DNA of 64,000 nucleotides. Origin: Pseudarthrobacter sp. IC2-21. Its GTDB lineage: Bacteria; Actinomycetota; Actinomycetes; Actinomycetales; Micrococcaceae. Position numbers and translations under genes: made by a program. This document shows positions 24,802 to 33,873 of this stretch, piece by piece (position 1 is the stretch's first letter; the number at the start of each line of letters is the position of its first letter). The notes beneath the pieces were generated by a model, which was not told the DNA's origin, ran no database searches, and worked only from the letters and a program-made list of their open reading frames with translations. The stretch spans positions 310,001 through 374,000 of the forward strand of contig NZ_CP139145.1 of the NCBI RefSeq assembly GCF_034048115.1, read 5' to 3'.

Positions 24802-27294
24802 ATGTTTGAGCGATTTACGGACCGTGCCCGTCGCGTCGTTGTGCTTGCCCAAGAAGAGGCACGCATGCTGAACCATAACTATATTGGTACCGAACACATC
24901 CTGTTGGGTCTGATCCATGAGGGTGAAGGCGTTGCCGCCAAGGCTCTTGAGTCCTTGAGCATTTCGCTCGACGGCGTGCGTGAGCAGGTGCAGGAGATCA
25001 TCGGTCAGGGCCAGCAGGCTCCGTCCGGCCACATTCCCTTCACGCCCCGTGCCAAAAAGGTGCTGGAGCTCTCCCTGCGTGAGGCGCTGCAGCTGGGCCA
25101 CAACTACATCGGCACGGAGCACATCCTGCTGGGTCTCATCCGCGAGGGTGAGGGTGTGGCTGCCCAGGTGCTCGTCAAGCTCGGCGCCGACCTCAACCGG
25201 GTCCGCCAGCAGGTAATCCAGCTGCTTTCCGGCTACCAGGGCAAGGAAACCACCGGCGCAGGCGTCGGGGCCGGCCAGCCCGAAGGCACCCCCGCAGGGT
25301 CCGTGGTACTGGACCAGTTCGGCCGCAACCTGACGCAGGCTGCGCGCGAGAACAAGCTGGATCCTGTGATCGGCCGCGAGCAGGAAATGGAACGCGTCAT
25401 GCAGGTCCTTTCCCGCCGTACCAAGAACAACCCCGTGCTGATCGGTGAGCCCGGCGTTGGCAAGACCGCCGTCGTCGAAGGCCTCGCCCAGGCGATTGTC
25501 CGCGGCGACGTCCCCGAGACCATCAAGGACAAGCAGCTCTACACCCTGGACCTCGGGTCCCTGGTGGCAGGCTCCCGGTACCGCGGTGACTTCGAAGAGC
25601 GGCTGAAGAAGGTCCTCAAGGAAATCCGCACCCGCGGCGACATCATCCTCTTCATCGACGAAATCCACACCTTGGTGGGTGCCGGCGCTGCTGAAGGTGC
25701 CATTGATGCCGCGTCCATCCTGAAGCCCATGCTGGCCCGCGGTGAACTGCAGACCATCGGTGCCACCACCCTGGACGAGTACCGCAAACACATCGAGAAG
25801 GACGCCGCGCTGGAGCGCCGCTTCCAGCCGATCCAGGTCAAGGAACCTTCCGTCGCGCACGCGATCGAGATCCTTAAGGGCCTGCGTGACCGCTACGAGG
25901 CGCACCACCGCGTGACCATCACCGACGGCGCCCTCGCCTCGGCTGCCAGCCTCGCCGAGCGCTACATTTCGGACCGCTTCCTGCCGGACAAGGCCATCGA
26001 CCTGATCGATGAGGCCGGTGCCCGGCTGCGCATTCGCCGGATGACTGCCCCGCCGGAACTGAAGGCCATGGACGAGCGCATCGCCCAGCTGAAGATGGAG
26101 AAGGAATCGGCCATCGACGCGCAGGACTTCGAAGGTGCCGCATCGCTCCGTGACAAGGAGCAGAAGCTCATCACCGAGCGTGCCGAGAAGGAACGCCACT
26201 GGAAGTCCGGCGGCATGGACGACATCTCCGAGGTGGATGAGGATCTCATCGCCGAGGTGCTGGCCAACTCCACCGGCATCCCGGTCTTCAAGCTGACCGA
26301 GGAAGAGTCCTCGCGCCTGCTGAAGATGGAAGACGAACTGCACAAGCGCGTAGTGGGCCAGGACGAGGCCATCAAGGCCCTCTCCCAGGCGATCCGCCGC
26401 ACCCGTGCAGGCCTGAAGGACCCCAAGCGTCCCGGCGGCTCGTTCATCTTCGCCGGCCCCACCGGCGTCGGCAAGACCGAACTGGCCAAGGCACTGGCCG
26501 AGTTCCTGTTCGGTGAAGAGGACGCCCTCATCACGCTGGACATGTCCGAGTACTCCGAGAAGCACACCGTTTCGCGGCTTTTCGGTGCCCCTCCGGGCTA
26601 CGTCGGCTACGAAGAGGGCGGCCAGCTTACCGAGAAGGTCCGCCGTCGTCCGTTCTCCGTGGTCCTGTTCGATGAAGTGGAAAAGGCACACGCTGACCTC
26701 TTCAACTCGCTCCTGCAGATCCTGGAGGACGGCCGCCTGACCGACTCCCAGGGCCGCGTTGTGGACTTCAAGAACACCGTGATCATCATGACCACGAACC
26801 TCGGTACCCGGGACATTTCCAAGAGTGTTGCCACCGGCTTCCAGTCCGGCACCGACACGCAGACCGGCTACAACCGGATGCGTGCCCGCGTGACGGAGGA
26901 ACTCAAGCAGCACTTCCGCCCCGAGTTCCTGAACCGTGTGGACGACGTTGTGGTGTTCCCGCAGCTGACCCAGGACGAGATCATCGAGATCGTGGACATG
27001 TTCGTGGGCCGTCTGGAGAAGCGCCTCAAGGACAAGGACATGGGCATCGAGCTCACGCCCGCGGCCAAGGTGCTCCTGGCCACCCGCGGTTACGACCCCG
27101 CCATGGGTGCCCGGCCGCTGCGCCGCACCATCCAGCGCGAGATCGAGGACCAGCTCTCCGAGAAGATCCTGTTCGGCGACATCCACGCCGGCGACATCGT
27201 GGTGGTGGATGTGGACGGCGAAGGCGACGACGCCAAGTTCACCTTCGCCGGCAACGCCAAGCCGCGCATCCCGGAAATCGCCCCGAGCGTCTAA
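24802..27294 (+). CDS. clpC: ClpC, AAA+ unfoldase of the Clp protease
   Basis: ClpC unfolds proteins and feeds them to ClpP, and is essential in many actinobacteria. The 830-residue product has the double Clp-N repeat (about 1-145), AAA module 1 with Walker A GEPGVGKT (215-222), a short UVR-containing middle domain (about 415-460, [18 protein letters not shown]), AAA module 2 with GPTGVGKT (about 552-559), and the C-terminal D2-small domain. TAGGAGTG precedes the ATG. The gene is monocistronic, ending in a hairpin. I could not identify a clear ClgR or HspR site. Confidence 0.97.
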   Translation: MFERFTDRARRVVVLAQEEARMLNHNYIGTEHILLGLIHEGEGVAAKALESLSISLDGVREQVQEIIGQGQQAPSGHIPFTPRAKKVLELSLREALQLGHNYIGTEHILLGLIREGEGVAAQVLVKLGADLNRVRQQVIQLLSGYQGKETTGAGVGAGQPEGTPAGSVVLDQFGRNLTQAARENKLDPVIGREQEMERVMQVLSRRTKNNPVLIGEPGVGKTAVVEGLAQAIVRGDVPETIKDKQLYTLDLGSLVAGSRYRGDFEERLKKVLKEIRTRGDIILFIDEIHTLVGAGAAEGAIDAASILKPMLARGELQTIGATTLDEYRKHIEKDAALERRFQPIQVKEPSVAHAIEILKGLRDRYEAHHRVTITDGALASAASLAERYISDRFLPDKAIDLIDEAGARLRIRRMTAPPELKAMDERIAQLKMEKESAIDAQDFEGAASLRDKEQKLITERAEKERHWKSGGMDDISEVDEDLIAEVLANSTGIPVFKLTEEESSRLLKMEDELHKRVVGQDEAIKALSQAIRRTRAGLKDPKRPGGSFIFAGPTGVGKTELAKALAEFLFGEEDALITLDMSEYSEKHTVSRLFGAPPGYVGYEEGGQLTEKVRRRPFSVVLFDEVEKAHADLFNSLLQILEDGRLTDSQGRVVDFKNTVIIMTTNLGTRDISKSVATGFQSGTDTQTGYNRMRARVTEELKQHFRPEFLNRVDDVVVFPQLTQDEIIEIVDMFVGRLEKRLKDKDMGIELTPAAKVLLATRGYDPAMGARPLRRTIQREIEDQLSEKILFGDIHAGDIVVVDVDGEGDDAKFTFAGNAKPRIPEIAPSV

Positions 27295-27305
27295 CCAGTA
27301 ACCGC

Positions 27306-27344
27306 CGAAGCCCCGTCACTCCGCAAAGGAGCGGCGGGGCTTCG
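27306..27344 (+). terminator. Terminator of clpC
   Basis: CGAAGCCCCG (27306-27315) pairs with CGGGGCTTCG (27335-27344), with further pairing of ACTCC and GGAG inside. It starts 12 bases after the clpC stop. It lacks a T-run. Confidence 0.65.
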
Positions 27345-27371
27345 CGCGTTAAGGCAGTCGTGGCCGATTCC

Positions 27372-27453
27372 GGTGCCAGATATCAGAGATTTCCCGGCGC
27401 CTGCTCCTTCGTCGCTTTGACGGCGCCTACATAAATCCCTGATACCTGGCGCC
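27372..27453. repeat. 82-bp imperfect inverted repeat between clpC and argA
   Basis: Arms of 21 bases (27372-27392 and 27433-27453) match at 18 positions; the left arm contains CCAGATATCAGAGATTT. Within are a pair of GGCGCC hexamers and a small hairpin CGTC-GCTTT-GACG (27410-27422). The 322-base gap between clpC and argA holds no gene that I can support. Confidence 0.65.
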
Positions 27454-27603
27454 TCGTGCGCGGGTGCGCGTTTCTGTAAAGCGAGCGTGCCGGGGTCATT
27501 TGTGTAGCTTGCGTCAGAGCGAGGTACGAGCAGCAAGCGGCAAATGGCGCCGGTGCGGGAGCGCCCCAACCCGCATCGCTGCCGGTGTCGCTGCTTGGCC
27601 TCG

Positions 27604-27609
27604 TAGGAT
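27604..27609 (+). promoter_or_regulatory. -10 box TAGGAT, leaderless argA start
   Basis: TAGGAT ends seven bases before GTG 27617 and no Shine-Dalgarno sequence is present, so the transcript should begin at or next to the start codon. Confidence 0.55.
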
Positions 27610-27616
27610 TGTCGGT

Positions 27617-28132
27617 GTGACCGATTCCGAGACTTTCCATATCCGTCCTGCCCGCACTGGCGATGTCCACGCCATCAAGAGACTGGTGGCTCCGCTGGCG
27701 GAACAGCGGATCCTCATGGCCAAGGAGACGGTCGCGTATTACGAGAGCCTGCAGGAGTTCAAGATCGCAGAATCGGCGGACGGCGACGTCGTCGGCTGCG
27801 GCGCCCTGCACGTGATGTGGGAAGACCTGGCCGAGGTGCGCACACTGGCCGCCTCCGACGCCTGGCGCGGCAAAGGCGTGGGCCACGTCCTCGTGGAAAG
27901 CCTCCTCGAGGAGGCGCGGGCGCTCGGCGTCGCACGCGTCTTCTGCCTCACCTTCGAGGTGGACTTCTTCAAGCGCCACGGCTTTGAGGTGATGGCGGAC
28001 CAGTCAGCGGTGGATCCGGCGGTCTACTCCGAGCTGCTCCGCTCCCACGACGAAGGCGTCGCCGAGTTCCTGGACCTGGCACGGGTCAAACCAAACACTC
28101 TCGGTAACACGCGCATGATCAAGTTCCTCTAA
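27617..28132 (+). CDS. argA: N-acetylglutamate synthase, short actinobacterial type
   Basis: This 171-residue GNAT acetyltransferase closely resembles the short ArgA of mycobacteria (Rv2747 type), which makes N-acetylglutamate for arginine synthesis. It has IRPARTGDVHAIKRLV at the N-terminus, VVGCGALHVMWEDLAEVRTLA, the acetyl-CoA loop WRGKGVGHVLVESLL, FFKRHGF and the C-terminal GVAEFLDLARVKPNTLGNTRM. GTG 27617 is chosen because TAGGAT lies just upstream; the in-frame extension to 27464 is Arg-rich and runs through the palindromic leader. Regulation by arginine is plausible but no ARG box is seen. Confidence 0.9.
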   Translation: MTDSETFHIRPARTGDVHAIKRLVAPLAEQRILMAKETVAYYESLQEFKIAESADGDVVGCGALHVMWEDLAEVRTLAASDAWRGKGVGHVLVESLLEEARALGVARVFCLTFEVDFFKRHGFEVMADQSAVDPAVYSELLRSHDEGVAEFLDLARVKPNTLGNTRMIKFL

Positions 28133-28270
28133 GGGCCACCGCCCGCAAAGTCGTGGTTCCCTGCGCACCCGGGCCGGGCCGCCGGCGTCGTGCGGCGTAA
28201 TGTCACCACGAAAACCCTTGTTTTAGTCGATTTGATGGATAAACTGAGCGGGCCGCAGTTTGGGGCCTGC

Positions 28271-28306
28271 AGGTAAGGGACAGTCATTGGGGGCTGTCCC
28301 TTACCT
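28271..28306. repeat. 13-bp perfect hairpin upstream of dhaK
   Basis: AGGTAAGGGACAG (28271-28283) pairs perfectly with CTGTCCCTTACCT (28294-28306) around a ten-base loop. It lies 94 bases before dhaK. With no T-run it could be a weak argA terminator, an operator, or a dispersed palindrome. Confidence 0.6.
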
Positions 28307-28399
28307 ATGCCCGAACCCGGAGGCTATCCGAGTTACATGCCGCGGTAGTAGGGTCAAAGTGCAATCCTCTAGCACGAGCCCACACCCAGGAGTTCTGCC

Positions 28400-29401
28400 A
28401 TGAAAAAGCTCATCAATGATCCACGTTCGGTAGTAGACGAGTCAGTGGAGGGCTTCGGCCTGGCCCACGCTGACCTCGTCACAGTCAATGCCGATCCGAA
28501 GTACGTCACGCGCAAAGACGCGCCTGTGTCAGGAAAAGTCGGGCTCCTTTCCGGCGGAGGCAGCGGCCATGAACCGCTCCACGCCGGTTTTGTCGGGCTG
28601 GGAATGCTCGATGCGGCTGTGCCGGGGGCGGTATTCACCTCACCCACACCGGACCAGATCCTTCCGGCGACGCTCGGGGTTAACTCAGGCGCCGGCGTCG
28701 TCCACATTGTGAAGAACTACACCGGTGACGTCCTGAACTTCGAGACGGCCGCCGAACTCGCGCAGGCCGAAGGCGTGGAGGTCCGTACTGTCCTCGTCAA
28801 CGACGACGTCGCCGTGGAGGATTCGCTCTACACCGCCGGACGCCGCGGCGTCGGGGGCACTGTCCTGGTGGAGAAGATTGCCGGCGCCGCCGCCGAGCGG
28901 GGCGACAGCCTGGATGCCGTGGCTGAAATCGGCGACCGCGTCAACAGCAATGTGCGCACCATGGGCGTCGCCCTGTCCGCCTGCACTGTACCGCACGCAG
29001 GGGCGCCGAGCTTCGAACTGGCGGACAATGAAATTGAAATCGGCATCGGGATCCACGGCGAACCCGGACGGCACAAGATCCCCATGGAGAACGCGGACGG
29101 AATCACCGACCGGCTGCTGGAACCCGTGCTCAGCGACCTCGGCCTTGCCAGTGGCGATAAGGTCCTGCTCTTTGTCAACGGCATGGGCGGTACACCGCTG
29201 AGCGAGTTGTACATCGTCTACCGCCGCGCCGCGCAGGTGCTCAAGGAACGCGGGGCCACTGTGGAGCGTTCGCTGGTGGGAAACTACATCACGTCCCTGG
29301 AAATGCAGGGCTGCTCCATCTCGGTGCTCCGGCTCGATGATGAAATGACGCAACTGTGGGACGCCCCCGTCCACACGGCAGCGCTGCGTTGGGGCGTGTA
29401 A
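28400..29401 (+). CDS. dhaK: Dihydroxyacetone kinase, DhaK subunit
   Basis: DhaK binds dihydroxyacetone covalently as a hemiaminal on a His. The 333-residue product has [19 protein letters not shown], the [12 protein letters not shown] segment and the substrate-binding His219 in GIGIHGEPG. With DhaL and DhaM it makes dihydroxyacetone phosphate using phosphoenolpyruvate rather than ATP. AGGAG lies nine bases before ATG 28400. dhaL follows after two bases. Confidence 0.96.
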   Translation: MKKLINDPRSVVDESVEGFGLAHADLVTVNADPKYVTRKDAPVSGKVGLLSGGGSGHEPLHAGFVGLGMLDAAVPGAVFTSPTPDQILPATLGVNSGAGVVHIVKNYTGDVLNFETAAELAQAEGVEVRTVLVNDDVAVEDSLYTAGRRGVGGTVLVEKIAGAAAERGDSLDAVAEIGDRVNSNVRTMGVALSACTVPHAGAPSFELADNEIEIGIGIHGEPGRHKIPMENADGITDRLLEPVLSDLGLASGDKVLLFVNGMGGTPLSELYIVYRRAAQVLKERGATVERSLVGNYITSLEMQGCSISVLRLDDEMTQLWDAPVHTAALRWGV

Positions 29402-29403
29402 CG

Positions 29404-30036
29404 ATGCTGCTCGACGTTAAATGGGCCGTCAAATGGCTGACCCTGTGCGCGGAGGCGATGGCCGAAAACAGGGCCTGGCTCATTGAGCTGGATCGCCCCA
29501 TAGGCGACTCGGACCACGGCGAGAACATGGACCGAGGGTTTCAGGCCGTACTGGAGAAACTCGCGGAATCGCCGCCTGAGACGCCCGGAGCAGCCCTGAA
29601 GCTGACGGCCATGACGCTGATGTCCAAGGTGGGCGGGGCGGCCGGCCCCCTGTACGGAACGGCCTTCCTGCGGGCGGCCACTGCACTGGGCGATGCCCTC
29701 GAGGTTGATCCCGCAAAGCTGGCCGCGGCGTTGGTGGCCGCCCGGGACGGCATTGTGGCCAGGGGCAAAGCCGAGTCAGGCGACAAAACCATGGTGGACG
29801 CCTGGACCCCTGCAGTCGAAGCCGCCCAGGCGGCAGCCGCGGACGGGAATGGCAATGTTCTGGCTGTGCTGGTGGCCGCCGCCGAGGCCGCTGAAGCAGG
29901 CGCCGTGGCGACCGACCCGCTGGTGGCGCGCAAAGGCCGCGCCAGCTACCTGGGGGAGCGGAGCGCCGGCCATCGCGACCCCGGCGCTGCCTCCAGCGCC
30001 CTGATCCTCCGGGCCGCCGTCGGGGCTGCTGCATGA
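29404..30036 (+). CDS. dhaL: Dihydroxyacetone kinase, DhaL (ADP-binding) subunit
   Basis: DhaL carries ADP permanently and passes phosphate from DhaM to the substrate held by DhaK. The 210-residue product shows the IGDSDHGENMDRGF metal-binding motif (Asp ligands), LMSKVGGAAGPLYGTAF and the C-terminal GRASYLGERSAGHRDPGA. ATG 29404 lies two bases after dhaK, and the last bases overlap dhaM (ATGA). The single-subunit ATP-dependent kinase would be a DhaK-DhaL fusion, which this is not. Confidence 0.95.
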   Translation: MLLDVKWAVKWLTLCAEAMAENRAWLIELDRPIGDSDHGENMDRGFQAVLEKLAESPPETPGAALKLTAMTLMSKVGGAAGPLYGTAFLRAATALGDALEVDPAKLAAALVAARDGIVARGKAESGDKTMVDAWTPAVEAAQAAAADGNGNVLAVLVAAAEAAEAGAVATDPLVARKGRASYLGERSAGHRDPGAASSALILRAAVGAAA

Positions 30037-30725
30037 CGGTACGCCTCGTGGTGGTATCCCATAGCGAAAAGATCGCCGACGGCGCCGTGGAGCTTGCCGC
30101 CCAGATGGCGCCCGACGTTGTGATGATCGCGGCGGGGGGAACTTCGGATGGCAGGATCGGCACAAGCCTGGAGAAGGTCATGTCCGCGCTGGACCAGGCC
30201 AACGGCGGTGAGGGTGTGGTGGTCCTGACAGATCTGGGCTCTGCCGTGATGACGGCGGAATCGGCACAGGAACTCGCGGAGGACCCGGCCGCCGTGTTGC
30301 TTGCGGATGCGCCGTTGGTCGAGGGCCTGGTGGCTGCCGCAGTCGCCGCCCAGGCCGGGGCCGACGCCCAGGCCGTCAAGCAGGCGGCCGAGGATGTTTA
30401 CGGTTCAGGGGCTGCCGGTGCATCGCCGGTAAGCAAAGTCGCGGAAGGCTCGGTGACCGGTGCGGGACCGGACTTCACCGGGGACTTTGAACTCATCAAC
30501 CAGGCCGGCATGCATGCCCGCCCGGCAGCCAAGGTTGCCGGCGGGCTGTCATCCATGAACGCCGACGTCACCATCAACGGGGTTGACGGCGCCTCCATGA
30601 CCGCTCTGATGACGCTCGGTGCCGGCAAAGGATCCATGCTCCACGTCGAGGCGTGGGGACCGGATGCGGAGCGTGCCTTGAATTACGTCGGCGGCCTCGT
30701 GCAGGCGGGCTTCGGCGAACCCTAG
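30033..30725 (+). CDS. dhaM: Dihydroxyacetone kinase, DhaM phosphotransferase subunit (EIIA-HPr fusion)
   Basis: DhaM delivers phosphate from the PTS to DhaL. The 230-residue product has an EIIA(Man)-like domain (about 1-125, phospho-His10 in VVSHSEKI) followed by an HPr domain (about 150-230, phospho-His161 in GMHARPAAKVAG). The enzyme I-like third domain of E. coli DhaM is absent. Phosphate should therefore come from a separate enzyme I, possibly through the fused HPr. The start overlaps dhaL by four bases. Confidence 0.93.
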   Translation: MTVRLVVVSHSEKIADGAVELAAQMAPDVVMIAAGGTSDGRIGTSLEKVMSALDQANGGEGVVVLTDLGSAVMTAESAQELAEDPAAVLLADAPLVEGLVAAAVAAQAGADAQAVKQAAEDVYGSGAAGASPVSKVAEGSVTGAGPDFTGDFELINQAGMHARPAAKVAGGLSSMNADVTINGVDGASMTALMTLGAGKGSMLHVEAWGPDAERALNYVGGLVQAGFGEP

Positions 30726-30820
30726 AGGCAAGAAAGAACCGTTGAGCCGGACGCGCCCCAGACCTGGATGAACGGGAAGGCCAGCCGGTGGCCGTTGCGT
30801 AAGGCGTGGGCGCCGGGAGC

Positions 30821-31090
30821 TCAGCGGAGCCCTGTTGGGCGGGAGCCCAATGCTAGATAGGCGCCTGTTCCCATCGCGAGGAAGCCGCCTACTCCGACGA
30901 CGATGAGTTGCGTGCTCACCCCCGTAATGAGCAAAATCAGCCCAAGCAGGCACAGGACCAAACCGACATAGGCCTTTCCACGAAGCCTCACGGACCCGGA
31001 CGAGAGTCTTTGCGCGAGCTGCGGATCATTGGCCGCCAGATCCGCCTCCAACTCTTCCAGCTGTTTGCGCTCCCGATCTGATAGTGGCAT
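30821..31090 (-). CDS. DUF3040 membrane protein
   Basis: This 89-residue actinobacterial protein begins MPLSDRERKQLEELEADLAA, the mark of DUF3040. It has a charged helix (1-30) and two hydrophobic segments (about 45-62 and 66-84). ATG 31090 is chosen over an in-frame codon at 31132 because the family starts at MPLSD and GGGGG lies upstream. The role is unknown. The 95 bases between dhaM and this gene hold nothing I can name. Confidence 0.8.
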   Translation of the reverse strand: MPLSDRERKQLEELEADLAANDPQLAQRLSSGSVRLRGKAYVGLVLCLLGLILLITGVSTQLIVVGVGGFLAMGTGAYLALGSRPTGLR

Positions 31091-31270
31091 CGGAACCCCC
31101 GTCTGGCGTCCTGTGAACTCAAAATCTAACATTCACTTTGTTAGTAAAGCTGACGCTAAGAGTCTTGTCAGAGGAAGTCAAGAGCCCGCGTTAGCGATGG
31201 CCAAAGGACCCGTTGAAGCCCGGAATACCAGCCTCGGAAGGCCCCTGCGAGCCCCCATGAATGGGCCGGC

Positions 31271-31765
31271 TTACGCCGGTTTCTCCCGCAAAGCCTCGGC
31301 ATCGAGCACCACCGAAGCGGTGACAAACCGTCCGCACTGTTCGCCATAAGGGAAAGCGCCGCGGGGCCGGAACTCGACCGTGCGGACCGGCAGTGCCAGC
31401 CCGTCCGCACCTGTTCCGGTGGCTGTCACGGCCATGGGAGTTTCGGTGAGTGAGCCCAGGAACAGCATGCCGATCAGCGTTCCGTCGGGCGATGCCGTGG
31501 CGGAGCAAACCCCGTCAGGGCTGCAGCCTTGATCCACTGACACAGAGCCCGGGCGGAGTTCCACGGCGTCTTCCTTGCATACCCCGTCCTGGCATGCCCG
31601 CAGCCGCAGCGTCCGCACGTGCGGCACATAGGAGGCTGGGACCGTCACCGAGACCACGGACGCCTGCGCAATTGCGGGGCATTGGGTACCCGGCGGGTAG
31701 GGGAAGCAACCGGACGTGAGGACGGTGGTCGTCAGCAGTGCCAAAAGCAGCCCGGACTTGCGCAT
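31271..31765 (-). CDS. Hypothetical lipoprotein
   Basis: The 164-residue product has a lipoprotein signal: a positive N-terminus, a hydrophobic core and lipobox LTSGC with Cys20. The mature part has several Cys pairs (LRACQDGVCKEDA, DQGCSPDGVC), suggesting disulphides outside the cell, and is predicted to be mostly beta. I do not recognise the family. It lies upstream of two DUF3592 genes read on the same strand, but those end 36 bases away, so an operon is uncertain. Confidence 0.7.
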   Translation of the reverse strand: MRKSGLLLALLTTTVLTSGCFPYPPGTQCPAIAQASVVSVTVPASYVPHVRTLRLRACQDGVCKEDAVELRPGSVSVDQGCSPDGVCSATASPDGTLIGMLFLGSLTETPMAVTATGTGADGLALPVRTVEFRPRGAFPYGEQCGRFVTASVVLDAEALREKPA

Positions 31766-31801
31766 ACTCCAGCCTAGGACGGTGCCCCGCCCGCGGACTG
31801 A

Positions 31802-32233
31802 CTACCGGAGAAGTGTGCCGAACATTGTTATGCCTCCCGCGCCAAAGAGCATCAGAACGAGACCTGTGGCCAACCGTCCTCTGGACACGAAGAACACGGG
31901 GAGGGTTGATTCAGCCGGATTGTCCGGGTTGTACCGGACGCCGATGGGTTGCCCGATGATGGCCTGGTCCTGGCTGTAGATATCGGACTGGCCAAGCCAA
32001 CGTTTGCCGCCGGCGTCCTCGAATTCGTACGAGGCAGCGAACCGGTCCCTGCCGTTACTTCCTGTCCCGTCCTTGCCGTGCAGGTTCCCGGTCACCACGG
32101 CGGCGGTCTGCGGCCAGCCCGTCATGGCGCGGCTCCGGCGGAGGGATTTCGCCAGGGACAGGCCAACCAGGGTCAAGCCCAAAACGAGGAAGAGTGCGGG
32201 CAGCAGGACAAAGATCAGCTTGAGCGGGTCCAC
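31802..32233 (-). CDS. DUF3592 membrane protein (tandem copy 1)
   Basis: This 143-residue protein has an N-terminal membrane segment, a beta-rich extracytoplasmic domain (SYEFEDAGGKRWLGQS, GVRYNPDNPAESTL) and a C-terminal membrane segment. This is the DUF3592 layout, with the characteristic VRYNPxNPxxS motif. It lies three bases downstream of its paralogue at 32237-32668. Function is unknown. Confidence 0.75.
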   Translation of the reverse strand: MDPLKLIFVLLPALFLVLGLTLVGLSLAKSLRRSRAMTGWPQTAAVVTGNLHGKDGTGSNGRDRFAASYEFEDAGGKRWLGQSDIYSQDQAIIGQPIGVRYNPDNPAESTLPVFFVSRGRLATGLVLMLFGAGGITMFGTLLR

Positions 32234-32236
32234 GCG

Positions 32237-32668
32237 TCAGCCCAGAGGGAAGTTGCCGGCTACCCAGAACAGCAGCAACGAAAACAGCGCGAAGAACGGC
32301 ACCAGACACCCGAGCATTGTCTTGGAATCGGACGACATCTGGAAGGACTGGTTGGGATTCGCGGGGTTGTAGGCCACCTGCACCAGCGTTCCCGGGACCT
32401 GCTGGTTGCGGTACGAAACCTCTGATTCTCCGGCGTACAGAATCCCGTTGGGGCCTGTGAATTGGTACGTGGGGTAGAAGCGGCGGCTCCTGGTTGATCC
32501 GCCGCCGCCATTGCTCCAGCCCCCGACGTTTCCCGTCACGGTCGCCTGGACCTTGGGCCAGCCCGCGATGAGTTTCTCGTGACGCTTGGTCTTCCGCAAC
32601 GTGTGGAGCAGCGCGAAAATCACGCCTGTCACGAACAACGCGGCTATAAGGTACAGCACGATTCTCAT
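32237..32668 (-). CDS. DUF3592 membrane protein (tandem copy 2)
   Basis: At 143 residues it is the same length and layout as the preceding entry: membrane segment 1-20, a soluble beta domain with YPTYQFTGPNGILYAGES and VAYNPANPNQSF, and a second membrane segment at about 118-136. The two are a tandem duplication and form one transcription unit (three-base gap). No enzymatic motif is seen. Confidence 0.75.
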   Translation of the reverse strand: MRIVLYLIAALFVTGVIFALLHTLRKTKRHEKLIAGWPKVQATVTGNVGGWSNGGGGSTRSRRFYPTYQFTGPNGILYAGESEVSYRNQQVPGTLVQVAYNPANPNQSFQMSSDSKTMLGCLVPFFALFSLLLFWVAGNFPLG

Positions 32669-32731
32669 AAATTTCCCCCGGTTCGAGTCATCAGAAAGTA
32701 TGCCACCGGGGGCGCACCTCCCCTAAACGAC

Positions 32732-33751
32732 TCACGCCGGCAGTTGGTAGCCGCCCTCGTGGAGCTCGGCCAGACCGTCGCCGAGAAGCCCGGCCAGTGC
32801 GCGTTCGAGCTGCTCAGGGGCGGAATTCAGCCGGTGCAGGGCCGCGAGCGGGACCCCGATTCCCTCCGCCGCAAAGCCCAGGTCCGCAGGTTCCCGCTGG
32901 AACATTTCCGGCGGCACCGGGCTGTCTGCCAGCCGGAGAACGGCCAGCACGGCGCCGCGGACCTGGCGGTCGGTGCCGTGCCACGCCTGACCTTTGGGGA
33001 CGTACGACGGCGGCGGCTCGCCGGCTGCCAGCCACGCGCAGGAGTCCCGGACAGGGCAGTCCGTGCACTTCGGCGCCCGCGCCGTGCACACCAGCGCGCC
33101 CAGCTCCATAACCGCGGCATTCCAGCGCACGGAGGTTCCGGCGTCGTCCGGCAGCAGTTCCGCCGCGAGGCGCATCTCCGTTGCGCTAAGGGAAGGGGAG
33201 GGGAGCGCGACGCCGGAAAAGAGGCGCGCGTGAACCCGCCGGATATTGGTGTCCACCACCGTTTCCCGACGTCCGTAGGCAAAGGCGGCGACGGCGGCGG
33301 CTGTGTAACTGCCCACGCCCGGCAGTGCCAGCAGCTCAGCAAACGTTCCGGGGACAGTGCCGCCGTGATCGCGGACGATGGCTGCAGCGGCGGCATGGAG
33401 GCGGAGTGCCCGGCGCGGGTAGCCAAGCCGGCCCCACGATCGCACTGCCTCGCCGGCGGGTTCACCTGCCAGCCCTGCCGGGGTGGGCCAGCGCTCCAGC
33501 CACTCCTGCCAGACCGGGAGTACCCGCACCACCGGGGTCTGCTGCAGCATGACCTCGCTGACCAGGACACCCCAGGCCGAACAGTCCGGTTCGCGCCAGG
33601 GAAGCTCCCTCGCCGTCGCCGCGAACCAGCCCGTGATCCGGTGGTGCAGGCGCTGGAGTTCCCGCCCGGTGCCGTGGGCCGGGCCGGGGGAGGGCGCAGG
33701 CGCACGGCCCGCGGGTGGGGCTGGGGAAAGGGTTGTAGCGTCGATCCCCAC
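32732..33751 (-). CDS. mutY: A/G-specific adenine DNA glycosylase
   Basis: MutY removes adenine mispaired with 8-oxoguanine. It shows the helix-hairpin-helix LPGVGSYTAAAVAAFAYG followed by the catalytic Asp in VVDTNIRRV, LMLQQT-type VSEVMLQQTPV, and the 4Fe-4S ligands in CTARAPKCTDCPVRDSC. A C-terminal domain of about 100 residues remains. I start at GTG 33751 (339 residues); TTG 33799 with AGGT upstream is an alternative. Neither has strong support, and the first 30 residues are Pro/Ala-rich. Confidence 0.92.
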   Translation of the reverse strand: MGIDATTLSPAPPAGRAPAPSPGPAHGTGRELQRLHHRITGWFAATARELPWREPDCSAWGVLVSEVMLQQTPVVRVLPVWQEWLERWPTPAGLAGEPAGEAVRSWGRLGYPRRALRLHAAAAAIVRDHGGTVPGTFAELLALPGVGSYTAAAVAAFAYGRRETVVDTNIRRVHARLFSGVALPSPSLSATEMRLAAELLPDDAGTSVRWNAAVMELGALVCTARAPKCTDCPVRDSCAWLAAGEPPPSYVPKGQAWHGTDRQVRGAVLAVLRLADSPVPPEMFQREPADLGFAAEGIGVPLAALHRLNSAPEQLERALAGLLGDGLAELHEGGYQLPA

Positions 33752-33862
33752 ACTGTAGTGGATGGTTCGGCGCGCATGCCAAGTGCCACCTGACGGCAAA
33801 CTGTGACCTGGGCGTTGGCCGGGCTGCGGCGTGGTGGCCAGGCATAATCCGGCGTGTTCTCT

Positions 33863-33868
33863 AGCCTA
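33863..33868 (+). promoter_or_regulatory. -10 box TAGCCT before the 33874 start
   Basis: TAGCCT ends five bases before ATG 33874. An AGGAG directly abuts the ATG, too close to act as a normal Shine-Dalgarno sequence, which fits a leaderless start better. Confidence 0.4.
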
Positions 33869-33873
33869 GGAGG

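Noticed and set aside
24697-27186. 829-codon open frame antisense to clpC
   Set aside because: It is the mirror of a strongly biased GC-rich gene. The protein is His/Gly/Asp-rich with no domain, and clpC is unambiguous.
32579-33793. 404-codon plus-strand frame over mutY
   Set aside because: It has Arg/Pro-rich translation and no start signal, and mutY is complete on the other strand.
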